A DNA stretch of 64,000 nucleotides from Hymenobacter jeollabukensis (GTDB lineage: Bacteria; Bacteroidota; Bacteroidia; Cytophagales; Hymenobacteraceae). This document shows, piece by piece, positions 16,840 through 25,164 of this stretch (position 1 is its first letter; the number at the start of each line of letters is the position of its first letter). The notes beneath the pieces are model-generated. The model was not told the DNA's origin and ran no database searches. It saw only the letters and a list, made by a program, of their open reading frames with translations. The DNA lies in contig NZ_VAJM01000001.1 in the NCBI RefSeq assembly GCF_005771675.1, positions 496,001 through 560,000 of the forward strand. The letters run 5' to 3'. A program made the position numbers and the translations under genes.

Positions 16840-16882
16840 GCTGAAAAGCAGCGGTGCCAGCCAGCCGACCACGACAACACCA

Positions 16883-17072
16883 GCCGTCATTGCGAGCAAC
16901 GCGAAGCAATCTTTCCCCTCGCGGCCCAACGGCCCAACTGGCAGAAGCCCAAAACAACGCCGCCCGAAACCTACTATCTGCAGGTTCGGGCGGCGCTGTT
17001 TCGGTTGGTGCGTGCTGTGGCGGCGGTGCTACTAGAGGAAGGATTGCTTCGGCTACGCCTCGCAATGACGGC
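16883..17072. repeat. Inverted-repeat element, CGTCATTGCGAGC family (copy 1)
   Basis: Outer arms GCCGTCATTGCGAGCAACGC... (16883-16911) and ...CTCGCAATGACGGC (17042-17072) enclose a G+C-rich inner hairpin (CGCCGCCCGAAACC with GGTTCGGGCGGCG, 16958-16997) followed by GTTT. A second copy at 53626-53852 shares the outer arms, the inner hairpin and the stretch GGCGGTGCTACT between them. It lies between the convergent hydrolase-fold and EcsC genes, so the inner hairpin can also act as a terminator. Confidence 0.9.
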
Positions 17073-17092
17073 CGGCGTGGCCGTTGGCTAAG

Positions 17093-17866
17093 CTATTCTG
17101 GCTTGCCTTCCGCCGCTTCCGCCTCAAAATACCGCATCCGGTAGCAGTTCATGGCCGTTTCGCCGAGCTGCTCCAGCAGGCGGTAGTTGGCCACTGCCCC
17201 CACGGCCGCGCCGATGAACGGTATCAGCTGGGCCAGCTTGGCCAGGTCGATGTAGTCGCGGTACTCCTGCTGGAAGGTGCGCCAGTCGAAGTCGGCGGCG
17301 TCGGGCGGGAGGCTTTGGCGGTACTCTTCCCAGTGGGCCAGGCGCTGGTAGGTGGCGTTGCGGGTGTGCTGGCTGCTGAAAGCCAGCTGAAACACGTGCA
17401 GCAGGTATAGCCGCTCGGTGTAATCCTTCACGTCGTAGCCGTAGAGCGCGGCCACGTCGAAGAGCAGCTTGAGCTTGATGCCCAGCAGCAGCGGAAAATC
17501 CGTCAGCCCGACGAAGAAGCCGGCCGCGCCGGTGGCGGCGCCCTCCACCACGGCCACGTGCCGGTAGCGGCGGATGCGCTGGCGCACCACCGTCTCCCGC
17601 TCGGCCAGGGTGCCCTCGGTCAGCGGACGGCGCGTGAGGTGGGTGGAGCCGAACAGCACCCCGCGCACCATCTGCTTGATGGTGGCGGTTATGGCCTGAT
17701 GCAGCTTCTCGGGCAGCAGGGCGTTCAGGCGCGTCTGCACCGTGCGGGTGAGGCGGTCGAGCGGGCCGGGCGCGGCCTGCATCTTCTGCTGCCAGCGGTG
17801 CAGTTCGGTGTAAGCGTGTTGGTCGGTGGGGCTCATTTTCAAGTTGGGGTATCCGGTGACGGCCAA
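17093..17866 (-). CDS. EcsC family protein
   Basis: A 257-residue protein (247 if started at ATG 17836, MSPTDQHAY). It has the EcsC arrangement: an N-terminal amphipathic helix-rich part, then VVEGAATGAAGFFVGLTDFPLLLGIKLKLL (about 108-137), a glycine-rich hydrophobic segment with the conserved TDxP, and a C-terminal FIGAAVGAVANYRLLEQLGETAMNCYR. The molecular role of these membrane-associated proteins is unknown; in Bacillus EcsC accompanies an ABC transporter, which is absent here. Confidence 0.85.
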   Translation of the reverse strand: MAVTGYPNLKMSPTDQHAYTELHRWQQKMQAAPGPLDRLTRTVQTRLNALLPEKLHQAITATIKQMVRGVLFGSTHLTRRPLTEGTLAERETVVRQRIRRYRHVAVVEGAATGAAGFFVGLTDFPLLLGIKLKLLFDVAALYGYDVKDYTERLYLLHVFQLAFSSQHTRNATYQRLAHWEEYRQSLPPDAADFDWRTFQQEYRDYIDLAKLAQLIPFIGAAVGAVANYRLLEQLGETAMNCYRMRYFEAEAAEGKPE

Positions 17867-17880
17867 TAATGATTATTCCC

Positions 17881-19377
17881 TCAGTGCAGATTGACGTCGG
17901 CTGGCGGCAGGACCAGATGCTTTACCCGCAGGGAATCCAGGCGGTACCAGGCCGCTACGGCCTTATTCAGGTCGCTTGCGGCCTGCGTATCCAGCGTTTC
18001 GCCCAGAATCAGTACTTGCTGCGGCCTGATGTTTCGGATGGGTTCGACGACTAGGCGGCGCACGCCCTGCCGCCGCGCGGCGAGGATGGCGGCGTGCCGG
18101 TCCTGGTGCTGCTGCTGCCAGGCGCGGGCATTTTCGCGCAGTTCCTGCCAAGCCGCCCGCTCGGTGCCGCCGCCCATGATCAAGGTCACATACACTGCGG
18201 TGGGCCACCGGAGGCGACGTAAAAGTGGTTGCCAGATTCTCGGGCCGGACGTGGGCACGGCGGCCCATAGTGCCAGCAGCCAGCCGATCAGCACCCAGAA
18301 GTACAGAAAGTTCTGGGTGCGCGCGGCCGGGTAGCCCGACCAGGTTCGACCCAGCAGCAGTAGCAGCAGCAGCAGTCCGAGCAGCAGGAAGCTCAGACTA
18401 CGGCCCAGCGGCATGGCCAGACCGGCCGGCCGCAGGTGCCGGTAGCGGTGGCCCACTCCAGACAGGAGCAGGGGCAGCACAGCCAGAGCCGTAGCCAGCC
18501 GCGGCTCGCTAAGCAGGGTATAGCTATGCGTGAGGCCGCGCCAGGCAATGCGTAGCAGGCCCGGCGAAGCGGCTTTGCCCTCGTAGACCATGCGGGCAAC
18601 GTTGCCGGGCGCCAGCAGCGCCACGCTGCCGGCCAGCACCGCTACGCCCAGCAGAACCGCCCAGTAGCGCAGCGCCCGACGCAGGCCCTGCCGATAACAA
18701 ACTGCGCAGCCCCCCGCCAGCACCCAGCCCAGCAGCAACAGGGCCAGTTCGTTGGCCCCGGCAATGGCCAATACGCATCCCACAGCCAGCCCGTACCAGG
18801 CTACGCGCCCAAAACCGGACCGGGCCCGCAAGGCCTGCAGCACCGCAATCGGCAACAGCAAGAGTAGGATGGCCGCCAGCTGGTAGACCACCACGCTGGC
18901 AAACCAGTAAAACGCCGAATTTGGACTTGGGTAGATATAGAGCTGGGCCAGCAGCAACAGCGCCGACCAGCCCGCGGCGCCCGGCCATGCCAGTTGTTGC
19001 CGGGTGAGCACGCGCAAGGCAAACGCCTGTACCCACCAGGTAGCGGCAAACACCAGCAGGGAAAAAGCCGGCAGCCCCCCGAGCCAGCCGTAGGTGAGCG
19101 GGTTCAGTGCCGTCAGCATCCACAGCGAGAAGTAGCGGCCGCTCCACGTAACGTACAGCTGCTTCAGGGCCGGCCAAGCACCCAGGTCGCGGGCCAGTGC
19201 GGCGTTGCCGTAGTCGTCCCAGTACGGAACGTTGAAGTAGCACAGCGCCAAGAAGGGCAACAGCAGGAGCACCAACAGCCCCCCCAGCAGCACCGGGCGA
19301 CTGGCCAGCAGGCGGCGGCGCAACTTCCAGCTCGAAAGTATCTGTACTCTTTCGCGACGCGAATTGGGCATGTGCAC
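17881..19377 (-). CDS. Multi-pass membrane protein, DUF6056/GT-C-like
   Basis: A 498-residue protein with about 10-12 transmembrane helices and a C-terminal soluble tail (about 420-498). Directly after the first helix is FNVPYWDDYGNAALARDLG; acidic Asp-Asp pairs in the first periplasmic loop are typical of GT-C glycosyltransferases and of the DUF6056 family seen in polysaccharide loci. It ends with a small soluble part containing NIRPQQVLILGETLDTQA. It starts 12 bases after the dehydrogenase stop (19390), so the two genes are co-transcribed. A lipid-linked sugar transfer or polymerisation role is inferred. Confidence 0.7.
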   Translation of the reverse strand: MHMPNSRRERVQILSSWKLRRRLLASRPVLLGGLLVLLLLPFLALCYFNVPYWDDYGNAALARDLGAWPALKQLYVTWSGRYFSLWMLTALNPLTYGWLGGLPAFSLLVFAATWWVQAFALRVLTRQQLAWPGAAGWSALLLLAQLYIYPSPNSAFYWFASVVVYQLAAILLLLLPIAVLQALRARSGFGRVAWYGLAVGCVLAIAGANELALLLLGWVLAGGCAVCYRQGLRRALRYWAVLLGVAVLAGSVALLAPGNVARMVYEGKAASPGLLRIAWRGLTHSYTLLSEPRLATALAVLPLLLSGVGHRYRHLRPAGLAMPLGRSLSFLLLGLLLLLLLLGRTWSGYPAARTQNFLYFWVLIGWLLALWAAVPTSGPRIWQPLLRRLRWPTAVYVTLIMGGGTERAAWQELRENARAWQQQHQDRHAAILAARRQGVRRLVVEPIRNIRPQQVLILGETLDTQAASDLNKAVAAWYRLDSLRVKHLVLPPADVNLH

Positions 19378-19389
19378 CAGGGCAAGAGG

Positions 19390-20445
19390 TTAGGTGTAGC
19401 GGGGCTTCAGACCATAAATCCGCTCAATAATCTCCACCACCTTCAGCCCTTCCAAGGCGTTGGTCGTGGCGTAGCTGCGGCGCTGCACCGTGTCCACTAC
19501 GTTTTCGATGACCTGCACGTGGTTGGCCGCCGAGCCCTGGTAAGGGCCGTAGTTATTGGCCGGGTTGGTGGGCGGCAGCGCGGGCATCACGTAATCCTGC
19601 ACGTGGCAGTACTCCACTTTGTCCATGTACTGCCCGCCGAGGCGCAGGCTGCCGTGCTCGGCCACCACCGTCAGGGAGCTTTCCAGATTCCGGTCCCACA
19701 CGGCGGTGCTGTACTGCAGGGTGCCCGAGCCGCCGCGCACCAGGTCGAACGTCACCAGCCCGCTGTCCTCAAATTCGGTGAGCTGCTGGTGGTTGAAGTC
19801 GCGGAAGCGGGCCGTGATGTTGTGGATGTCGCCGAACACCCAGTAGAGCAGATCGATGAAGTGGCTGAACTGGGTGAATAGCGTGCCGCCATCCTGCTCG
19901 CGGGTGCCGTGCCAGCTGCCGGGGCGGTAGTAGCGGGCGTCGCGGTTCCAGAAGCAGTTGAGCTGCACCAGGTAGATTTGGCCTAGGCGGCCCTCGTCGA
20001 CCACCTGCTTCAGCCAGGCGGCGGGCGGCGAGTAGCGGTTCTGCATCACTCCGAACACCAGCCGGCCGGTTTGCAGGGCCGTGTGCACGAGGTCTTCGGC
20101 GTCGGCTTTGCGCAGGGCAATGGGCTTTTCGACCACCGCGTGCAGCCCCGCGCGCAGCCCCCGGATGGCCTGCGGGGCGTGCAGGTAATTCGGCGTGGCC
20201 ACCGTCAGCACGTCGGCCTGGGGGCCGTGGGCGAGGTAATCGTCGAGGGAGGCGAAGAAGGGCACGCCCGGAAACTCGGCTTCGAGGCCCGGGCGCAGCG
20301 CCTCGTTGGTATCGATGAGGGCCGTGAGCGTGGCGCCGGGGTGGCGGGCCACCAGCGAGGCATGGCGCCGGCCGATGTGGCCCACGCCGCAGATAACAAA
20401 GCGGACCGGCGCCGCAGCAGCAGAAATAGAGTCGGAGGACAGCAC
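19390..20445 (-). CDS. Gfo/Idh/MocA-family NAD(P)-dependent sugar dehydrogenase
   Basis: A 351-residue oxidoreductase from GTG 20445, preceded by GGAG 8 bases upstream; a TTG at 20496 is possible but the added residues look non-native. An N-terminal Rossmann site FVICGVGHIGRRHASLV, the family EKP motif (HAVVEKPIAL) with catalytic Lys, and a C-terminal beta-sheet domain containing WHGTREQDGGTLFTQFSHFIDLL are visible. The His-x3-Asp motif and the QDGGT context recall WbpB/WlbA-type UDP-GlcNAcA 3-dehydrogenases. The DegT aminotransferase at 21716 could be its WbpE-like partner, although an M48 protease gene lies between. Substrate is inferred. Confidence 0.85.
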   Translation of the reverse strand: MLSSDSISAAAAPVRFVICGVGHIGRRHASLVARHPGATLTALIDTNEALRPGLEAEFPGVPFFASLDDYLAHGPQADVLTVATPNYLHAPQAIRGLRAGLHAVVEKPIALRKADAEDLVHTALQTGRLVFGVMQNRYSPPAAWLKQVVDEGRLGQIYLVQLNCFWNRDARYYRPGSWHGTREQDGGTLFTQFSHFIDLLYWVFGDIHNITARFRDFNHQQLTEFEDSGLVTFDLVRGGSGTLQYSTAVWDRNLESSLTVVAEHGSLRLGGQYMDKVEYCHVQDYVMPALPPTNPANNYGPYQGSAANHVQVIENVVDTVQRRSYATTNALEGLKVVEIIERIYGLKPRYT

Positions 20446-20510
20446 GCCGCAAGCTCCGAAAAAAGCGCCGGATGCAATGACGACGCCCTGGCGCAAGTGC
20501 TTCGACGGGA

Positions 20511-20613
20511 GCCGCAGCGTGTACGAACCGATTCAGATTTCTGAAAAGAGTCGTACAACCGCTGCGGCATTCTTGTACGAGTGTTTTCAAAAAGGCTCAC
20601 TTACTCGTACAAC
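20511..20613. promoter_or_regulatory. Four TCGTACAA-type sites in alternating orientation upstream of the dehydrogenase gene
   Basis: GCCGCAGCGTGTACGA (20511-20526) is an imperfect inverted copy of TCGTACAACCGCTGCGGC (20551-20568). A second pair follows, TTGTACGAG (20573-20581) with CTCGTACAA (20604-20612). All four share the core GTACGA/TCGTAC. They lie 65-170 bases upstream of the minus-strand dehydrogenase start, where a repressor or activator could bind. No regulator gene is adjacent. Confidence 0.5.
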
Positions 20614-20639
20614 CCCACGCTGCAAAGCTGGTCCAGGTA

Positions 20640-20682
20640 AAAGCGCCGCCGCTCCTTCGTCGGAAGAAGCAGCGGCGCTTAA
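20640..20682 (-). terminator. Intrinsic terminator of the M48 protease gene
   Basis: AAGCGCCGCCGCT (20641-20653) pairs with AGCGGCGCTT (20671-20680) around a short loop. On the minus strand the stem is followed by TTTTACC. It lies about 90 bases downstream of the protease stop. Confidence 0.8.
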
Positions 20683-20770
20683 CAGGTGGCGGAAGGCCCG
20701 CCGGCAACTCCTGCGCGGCACGGCTTCAGAGTGGCTCGTTGGTTGCTCGCATTGGCGGGCCGGGTTGCGG

Positions 20771-21607
20771 CTACAGCAGGCGCTTCAGCTCCTCGAAGTT
20801 GCTGTTGCTTACCGATCGGCCGGTGCAGCCCAGGGAGCGGGCGTTGTTCTGGATGGCCTGAATGCGGGAGCCGGGGTTGGGGTGGGTGCTCAGAAACTCC
20901 GGCGGGTTGGCGCTGCCCTGCTTTTCGGCCTTGATGAAGAAGCCGGCGGCCCCGTCACAGGCGTAGTAGCGGGTGCCGTTGAGGTACACCGTGGAGTACT
21001 TATCGGCTTCCTGCTCGAAGGTGCGGCTGAATTTCAACGTGCCCAGCCCGGCCAAGCCGCCGGCAATTTGGGCGACTAACCCTTGGTTTTTGCCCAGAAT
21101 CATGCTGGCCAGAATGCCCACCCCGTACTGGCGCTGCAGCAGCTGGGTGCTGTGCCGCCGGTCGGCGTGGGCAATTTCGTGGCCGAGCACGCCCGCCAGC
21201 TGGCTTTCGTTGTCGAGGAACTTCACCAGGCCGGTAAACACGTAGATATGCCCGCCGGGCGTGGCAAAGGCGTTCTGGGTGGCGTCGTCCTTGATGAGCT
21301 TCACGTCCCAGGGAAACTTCGTGCGGTACTTCAGGTTGCCGTTGTCGAGCACGCGGTTTACCACGCCGTCGAGCAGCTGGTAGGCGCGGGCGTTGCTGCC
21401 GCGGGCCATCAACTGGCCCTTGGCCTGGTACATCGAGTCGGTCTGGTGGGCTACCTGGGCGCCCAGCGCTACATCCTGGTCGACGGAGAAAATATTGAAG
21501 CCCTGGGCCGGAGCGGCGGGCTTGGCTGCGGGCTGGTGTACGGCGGCGGCCGTCAGCCCGGCTACGGCCAGGGCGGAGGCGGCAAGGGTGTGCAGGGAAC
21601 GGTTCAT
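20771..21607 (-). CDS. M48 family metalloprotease, exported
   Basis: A 278-residue protein with an N-terminal signal sequence (MNRSLHTLAASALAVAGLTA). The M48 zincin motif HEIAH is at 143-147 (LGHEIAHADRRHS) and FSRTFEQEADKYS near 200 supplies the third zinc ligand (ExxxD), the arrangement of BepA/LoiP-type periplasmic proteases. The segment AFATPGGHIYVFTGLVKFL is also typical. It has no TPR tail, so it is closer to LoiP/YcaL than to BepA. Probable role: turnover of misfolded envelope proteins. It has its own terminator. Confidence 0.9.
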   Translation of the reverse strand: MNRSLHTLAASALAVAGLTAAAVHQPAAKPAAPAQGFNIFSVDQDVALGAQVAHQTDSMYQAKGQLMARGSNARAYQLLDGVVNRVLDNGNLKYRTKFPWDVKLIKDDATQNAFATPGGHIYVFTGLVKFLDNESQLAGVLGHEIAHADRRHSTQLLQRQYGVGILASMILGKNQGLVAQIAGGLAGLGTLKFSRTFEQEADKYSTVYLNGTRYYACDGAAGFFIKAEKQGSANPPEFLSTHPNPGSRIQAIQNNARSLGCTGRSVSNSNFEELKRLL

Positions 21608-21671
21608 GGTCGGTTGAGAATCAATGGTGGCTTGTACGGCCGCCTAGAAAAAACGGTGCCAGCGCCGTTAT

Positions 21672-21737
21672 GAGGTGGTGAATTGGTGAAATAGTGAGTT
21701 TCGCGTCAACGACACTCACCAGCTCACCATTCGCACC
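21672..21737. repeat. Intergenic inverted-repeat element, GGTGAAATGGTGA family
   Basis: The left arm GAGGTGGTGAATTGGTGAAA... (21672-21701) and right arm CACTCACCAGCTCACCATTC (21713-21737) enclose a spacer with CGCGTCAACGA. The right arm is also the 3' end of the DegT aminotransferase gene (stop at 21716), whose last residues MVSW are therefore repeat-encoded. Confidence 0.88.
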
Positions 21738-22879
21738 GCCGCCGCCACGTAAGCCACCTGCTCCGGCGTCAGCCCGGGGTGAATGGGCAGCGACAACACC
21801 GTGCGGCACAGCTGCTCGGCCACCGGAAACCGCCCTTCGCCGTAGCCCAGGTACGCGTAGGCCGGCTGCCGGTGCACCGGCACCGGGTAATACACCACCG
21901 AGGGCACGCCGTGGTGCTGCAGGTGCTGCTGCAGCGCGTCGCGCCGGGCTTCGGAGTGGAGCGTGAGGGTGTATTGGTGGAAGACGTGGCTGCTGCCGGC
22001 CTGCCGCTGCGGCGTGCGCAGACCGGGCACATCGGCCAGCAGGGCGTCGTACTGGGCGGCCACGCGCTGGCGGGCGGCCGTCCAGTCGGCCAGGTGGCGC
22101 AGCTTCACCCGCAGCAAAGCGGCCTGCAGGGTGTCGAGGCGGGAATTCAAGCCCAGGCGCTGGTGCACGTACTTGCGGCCGCGGGCCTGGCCGTGGTTGG
22201 CCAGCTCGTAGAGCAGGGTGGCGCGGGCCTCGTCGCGGGTGAGCAGGGCGCCGCCGTCGCCGAGGCAGCCCAGGTTTTTGGAGGGGAAAAACGACGTGGT
22301 GCCCACCTCCCCTACCGTGCCGGCGTGGGCCACAGCGCCATCGGGCATCTGCCAGGTGGCGCCGATGGCCTGGGCGTTGTCTTCGATCAAGGCCAGGCCG
22401 TGCCGGTCGGCCAGGGCGCGCAGTGCCGTCAGGTCGGCGCACTGCCCGTAGAGGTGTACGCAGAGAATGGCACGGGTGCGCGGCGTGATGGCGGCTTCGG
22501 CGGCGGCCGGGTCGAGGTTGAAGGTGCCGGGGTCGACGTCGGCGGGCACGGGGCGCAGGCCCAGGATGGCGGCGGCTTCGGCGGTGGCCACGTAGGTGAA
22601 AGCCGGCACGATGACCTCGTCGCCGGGCTGCAGGGCGAGGCTCATCAGGGCCAGCTGCAGGGCATCGGTGCCGTTGGCGCAGGGCACCACGCGGGCCCCG
22701 CCGAGGTAGCGGCCCAGCTCGTCGGCGAACAGCTGCACGTCGGCGCCCTGGATGAAAGCGCCCTCCTGCATCACGCGCCGCAGGGCCGCGTCAAGCTCGG
22801 GTTGAATGGCGGCGTGCTGGGCGGGCAGATCGAGCAGGCGGATGGGCGCGGGCGGGGCGGCGGGCAGCGGAGCAGGCAA
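21716..22879 (-). CDS. DegT/DnrJ/EryC1/StrS sugar aminotransferase
   Basis: A 387-residue PLP-dependent (fold type I) sugar aminotransferase. Signature elements: PCANGTDALQLALMSL (substrate/PLP phosphate loop), GDEVIVPAFTYVATAEA, ALIEDNAQAIGATWQ (Asp binding the pyridine N), and TTSFFPSKNLGCLGDGGAL with the Schiff-base lysine in SKNLG. These match WbpE/WlbC-like UDP-3-keto-sugar aminotransferases, which pair with Gfo/Idh/MocA dehydrogenases such as 19390-20445. The C-terminal VRMVSW is written in the flanking repeat (GGTGAGCTGGTGAG), so the natural end has been overwritten by a few residues. A near-consensus TATCTTTA lies about 45 bases upstream of the start. Confidence 0.9.
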   Translation of the reverse strand: MPAPLPAAPPAPIRLLDLPAQHAAIQPELDAALRRVMQEGAFIQGADVQLFADELGRYLGGARVVPCANGTDALQLALMSLALQPGDEVIVPAFTYVATAEAAAILGLRPVPADVDPGTFNLDPAAAEAAITPRTRAILCVHLYGQCADLTALRALADRHGLALIEDNAQAIGATWQMPDGAVAHAGTVGEVGTTSFFPSKNLGCLGDGGALLTRDEARATLLYELANHGQARGRKYVHQRLGLNSRLDTLQAALLRVKLRHLADWTAARQRVAAQYDALLADVPGLRTPQRQAGSSHVFHQYTLTLHSEARRDALQQHLQHHGVPSVVYYPVPVHRQPAYAYLGYGEGRFPVAEQLCRTVLSLPIHPGLTPEQVAYVAAAVRMVSW

Positions 22880-23082
22880 AGCGGCAGATCGAAACGAAAC
22901 CGCGCCACGCGGCGCGGGGCGCTAAAGATAGGCGACGCCGGCCGCTGCTGGCCCGAAAATCCGCCCGGGCTGATCCTTTCGCGGGCTGTATGCGTAACCT
23001 GCTATGTTGAGGCTGCGTTAATGCGGCCCAAACGCCCGCTGCCGCAACGCGGGCCCTTCCCCACCGTAACCTAGCTACGACC

Positions 23083-23994
23083 ATGTTTAAGAAGACCCTG
23101 ACCATCCACGCCCTCGCCCTGCTGCTGCTCGGTGGCGGCGTGGCTTTCACCAGCACCAGCTGCAACCGCGCCGACCGCCAGGAGGCCGCCGCCGAAACCG
23201 ACCAGGCCTACGACGACTTTAAAACCTTCGTGGCCAACACCGAAACCAACGCCGAAGCCGTGGGCAACAAAACCCAGGCCGAGTGGGACGAGGAAACCAA
23301 GCAGCTCAAGGACGAATACGACGCCAAAGTGGCTGCCGCCGAAGCCGATATGGGCAACTGGGACGAGGCCCGCAAGCAGGAGTATGAGCAGCTCAAAACC
23401 CGCTACACCACCGCCTACGACAAGCGCGCCGCCGCCTACACGGCCAGCATGAGCGCCGGCGGGGCTTCGGCCAGCGCGGCCATGCCCACCAAGCCCGGCA
23501 AGTACTACACGCCGATGAACCCGGCCGCTCAGATTACGGCTGCCAACGCCCGCCAGACCTACGAGTCGTTTGTCAACAACGTCAAGCAAAACGGTGGCCA
23601 GTACGACATCGACGACTGGCGCTACGTGAATGCCGAATGGCGGGCCCTGGACGAGGCCTACGACAAAGTCAAAGGCGACATTCCGGCCAAGGACCTGGCT
23701 GAAATTCAGAAAGAGAAACTGAAGTACGCGGGCATCAAATCGGCCAATAAGACGGCCGTACGAGCCGAGCAAGCCGTTACCGACGTGAAAGGCGAGGCCC
23801 AGCAAGCCGAGGTAGACACCCGCGACGAGCGTAGCAAAGTCGGCCAGGCCGCTTCGAACACCGCCCAGGACGTGAAGCAGGCCGGCAAGGACGTAGGCCA
23901 CGGCATCGGCCACGTCGCCAAGAAAGTCGGCGAGAAAACCAAGGAAGGCTACAAGGAAGTGAAGTCGGAAGTCAAAAACACCGACAACGACTAA
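23083..23994 (+). CDS. Lipoprotein with coiled, LEA-like C-terminus, unknown function
   Basis: A 303-residue protein. Its signal peptide ends in FTSTSCNRAD, a plausible Bacteroidota lipobox with acylated Cys at about 27. Residues 30-110 are very charged and helix-forming (EEAxK-like, ETKQLKDEYDAKVAAAEAD), and a middle globular part contains YDIDDWRYVNAEWRALDEAY. The tail (about 240-303), with SNTAQDVKQAGKDVGHGIGH followed by Lys/Glu-rich 11-mer-like units, resembles late-embryogenesis-abundant or apolipophorin-type stress proteins. Desiccation or envelope stress protection is plausible but unproven. Followed by a strong terminator at 24058. Confidence 0.75.
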   Translation: MFKKTLTIHALALLLLGGGVAFTSTSCNRADRQEAAAETDQAYDDFKTFVANTETNAEAVGNKTQAEWDEETKQLKDEYDAKVAAAEADMGNWDEARKQEYEQLKTRYTTAYDKRAAAYTASMSAGGASASAAMPTKPGKYYTPMNPAAQITAANARQTYESFVNNVKQNGGQYDIDDWRYVNAEWRALDEAYDKVKGDIPAKDLAEIQKEKLKYAGIKSANKTAVRAEQAVTDVKGEAQQAEVDTRDERSKVGQAASNTAQDVKQAGKDVGHGIGHVAKKVGEKTKEGYKEVKSEVKNTDND

Positions 23995-23995
23995 G

Positions 23996-24040
23996 GACCA
24001 CGGATTCGACGGATTTATCCGGATTCCACGGATTTTGTGG
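23996..24040. repeat. CGGATT 9-10-bp repeat element (copy 1)
   Basis: Four CGGATTT-like units in phase: CCACGGATTCG, ACGGATTTAT, CCGGATTCC, ACGGATTTTGTGG. The ends (CCACGGATT near 23998 and the final GTGG at 24037-24040) are partly complementary. A second copy lies at 26941-26982. Another short-period degenerate intergenic repeat, starting 2 bases after a stop codon. Confidence 0.75.
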
Positions 24041-24057
24041 ACGATTGTCGTCGAGTG

Positions 24058-24093
24058 AAGCGGCCCCTTCGGTTTTCCGAAGGGGCCGCTTTT
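24058..24093. terminator. Strong intrinsic terminator (bidirectional)
   Basis: AAGCGGCCCCTTCGG, TTT, then TCCGAAGGGGCCGCTT followed by TT: a 13-14 bp G+C-rich stem with U tails on both strands. It lies between the lipoprotein gene (+) and the GT2 gene (-). Confidence 0.92.
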
Positions 24094-24133
24094 CATTCCT
24101 CGCTGCACTCGGAATGAGCCCCGAAATGCCCGA

Positions 24134-25030
24134 TTACGTCAATTCCTGCAGCAGCCACAGCAGCTTCAGCAGGTCGAAGGCGCGCAGGTTGGGCTTGGCT
24201 CCCAGTACTTGCCGGCGCAGGCGCGGCTCCAGCAGCTGCAGGGTGCGGCGGGCAGCAGTGGCCAGGCCCAGGCGGCCCAGCCGCAGCGCCATCGTCAGCA
24301 GCCGGGAGTCGGTGCCGAGGCCCTCGGCGCGGTACAGGGCGGCTAGGTTGCGCACCGCGTCGCGGGACTTGCGCAGAAACGCCTCGGCGGGTTCCAGGCC
24401 GTCGTGCAGCACGGGGTTGTCGAGGTGCAGCACCGGCACGCCCGCTTCGCGCAGGTGCCAGCCGAATTTGGTGTCCTCGTGGCCATAGCGGGTCAGTTCT
24501 TCATCGAGGCCGAACTGACGAAACACCGCAGCTTGAATCAGCAGGTTGTTGACCGTGAGCTGGGCGTAGGGCAGCTGCTGCCGCAGGGTGGCGGGGCGCT
24601 GCTCGCGCTGCCGGCCGTAGTGCCAGCGCAGGCGCAGGGCCGCGTCGGCAGGCGGAGTGGCGGGGTAGCAGGTGCCGCCCACGAGCACCGGTGCTTGGGC
24701 ACTGGCAGCGGCGTAGCGGGCCAGAAACTGCGCGTCGGGCAGCGAGGAGTCGTTGTCGAGCAGCAGCAGCCAGGGGTATTGCGCCCGCGCCACCAGCTGG
24801 TTGCGAATGGCGGCGCGGCCCACGTTGCGCGGCAGCTCCTCGTACTGCACTCCCGGCAGCTCGGCCAGCAGCCGGTTTCGCTGCCGAAATTCCGGGGCCG
24901 AGCCGTCGTCGAGCAGCAGGATTTCGGCGGGGCCGGGCCAGTCGGGCAGCTGGGCCAGCAGGGCGCGCACCAGGCCTTCCACGGGCCAGTTGTACACCGG
25001 AATCAGCACCGAAAGCCCTGCGGGTTTCAA
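24134..25030 (-). CDS. Family 2 glycosyltransferase
   Basis: A 298-residue GT-A enzyme. The N-terminus KPAGLSVLIPVYNWPVEGLV is the GT2 start; EILLLDDGSAPEFRQRNRLL carries the first Asp-rich nucleotide site; NVGRAAIRNQLVARAQYPWL and LLLLDNDSS (residues about 90-98) give the DxD-like metal site; a later RYGHEDTKFGWHLREAG contains the ED motif of the acceptor side. There is no transmembrane helix, so it acts at the cytoplasmic face, adding a sugar to a lipid-linked or surface glycan. It is downstream of ftsE, separated by an AT-rich inverted repeat that ends at its start codon. Confidence 0.88.
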   Translation of the reverse strand: MKPAGLSVLIPVYNWPVEGLVRALLAQLPDWPGPAEILLLDDGSAPEFRQRNRLLAELPGVQYEELPRNVGRAAIRNQLVARAQYPWLLLLDNDSSLPDAQFLARYAAASAQAPVLVGGTCYPATPPADAALRLRWHYGRQREQRPATLRQQLPYAQLTVNNLLIQAAVFRQFGLDEELTRYGHEDTKFGWHLREAGVPVLHLDNPVLHDGLEPAEAFLRKSRDAVRNLAALYRAEGLGTDSRLLTMALRLGRLGLATAARRTLQLLEPRLRRQVLGAKPNLRAFDLLKLLWLLQELT

Positions 25031-25164
25031 TTAAAAATTCAGAATTAAAAATTAAAAATCAGCCGTTCGACCTGGCAGCCCAATGGCTATTTGCGACTCG
25101 TGGAAAAGTCGAGTCAGGCAGTTTAGCCCTCCCAATTCTTAATTCTTAATTCTTCATTATTAAT
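25029..25164. repeat. AT-rich inverted-repeat element (AATTAAGAATT family) overlapping ftsE
   Basis: The left arm (25029-25062) is AATTAAAAATTCAGAATT and similar units; the right arm (25131-25164) is AATTCTTAATTCTTAATTC and so on, complementary in style with a 9-10-base beat. The right arm lies inside the 3' end of ftsE and the left arm touches the GT2 start codon. Related elements: 26149, 37781 and 56346. Confidence 0.88.
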
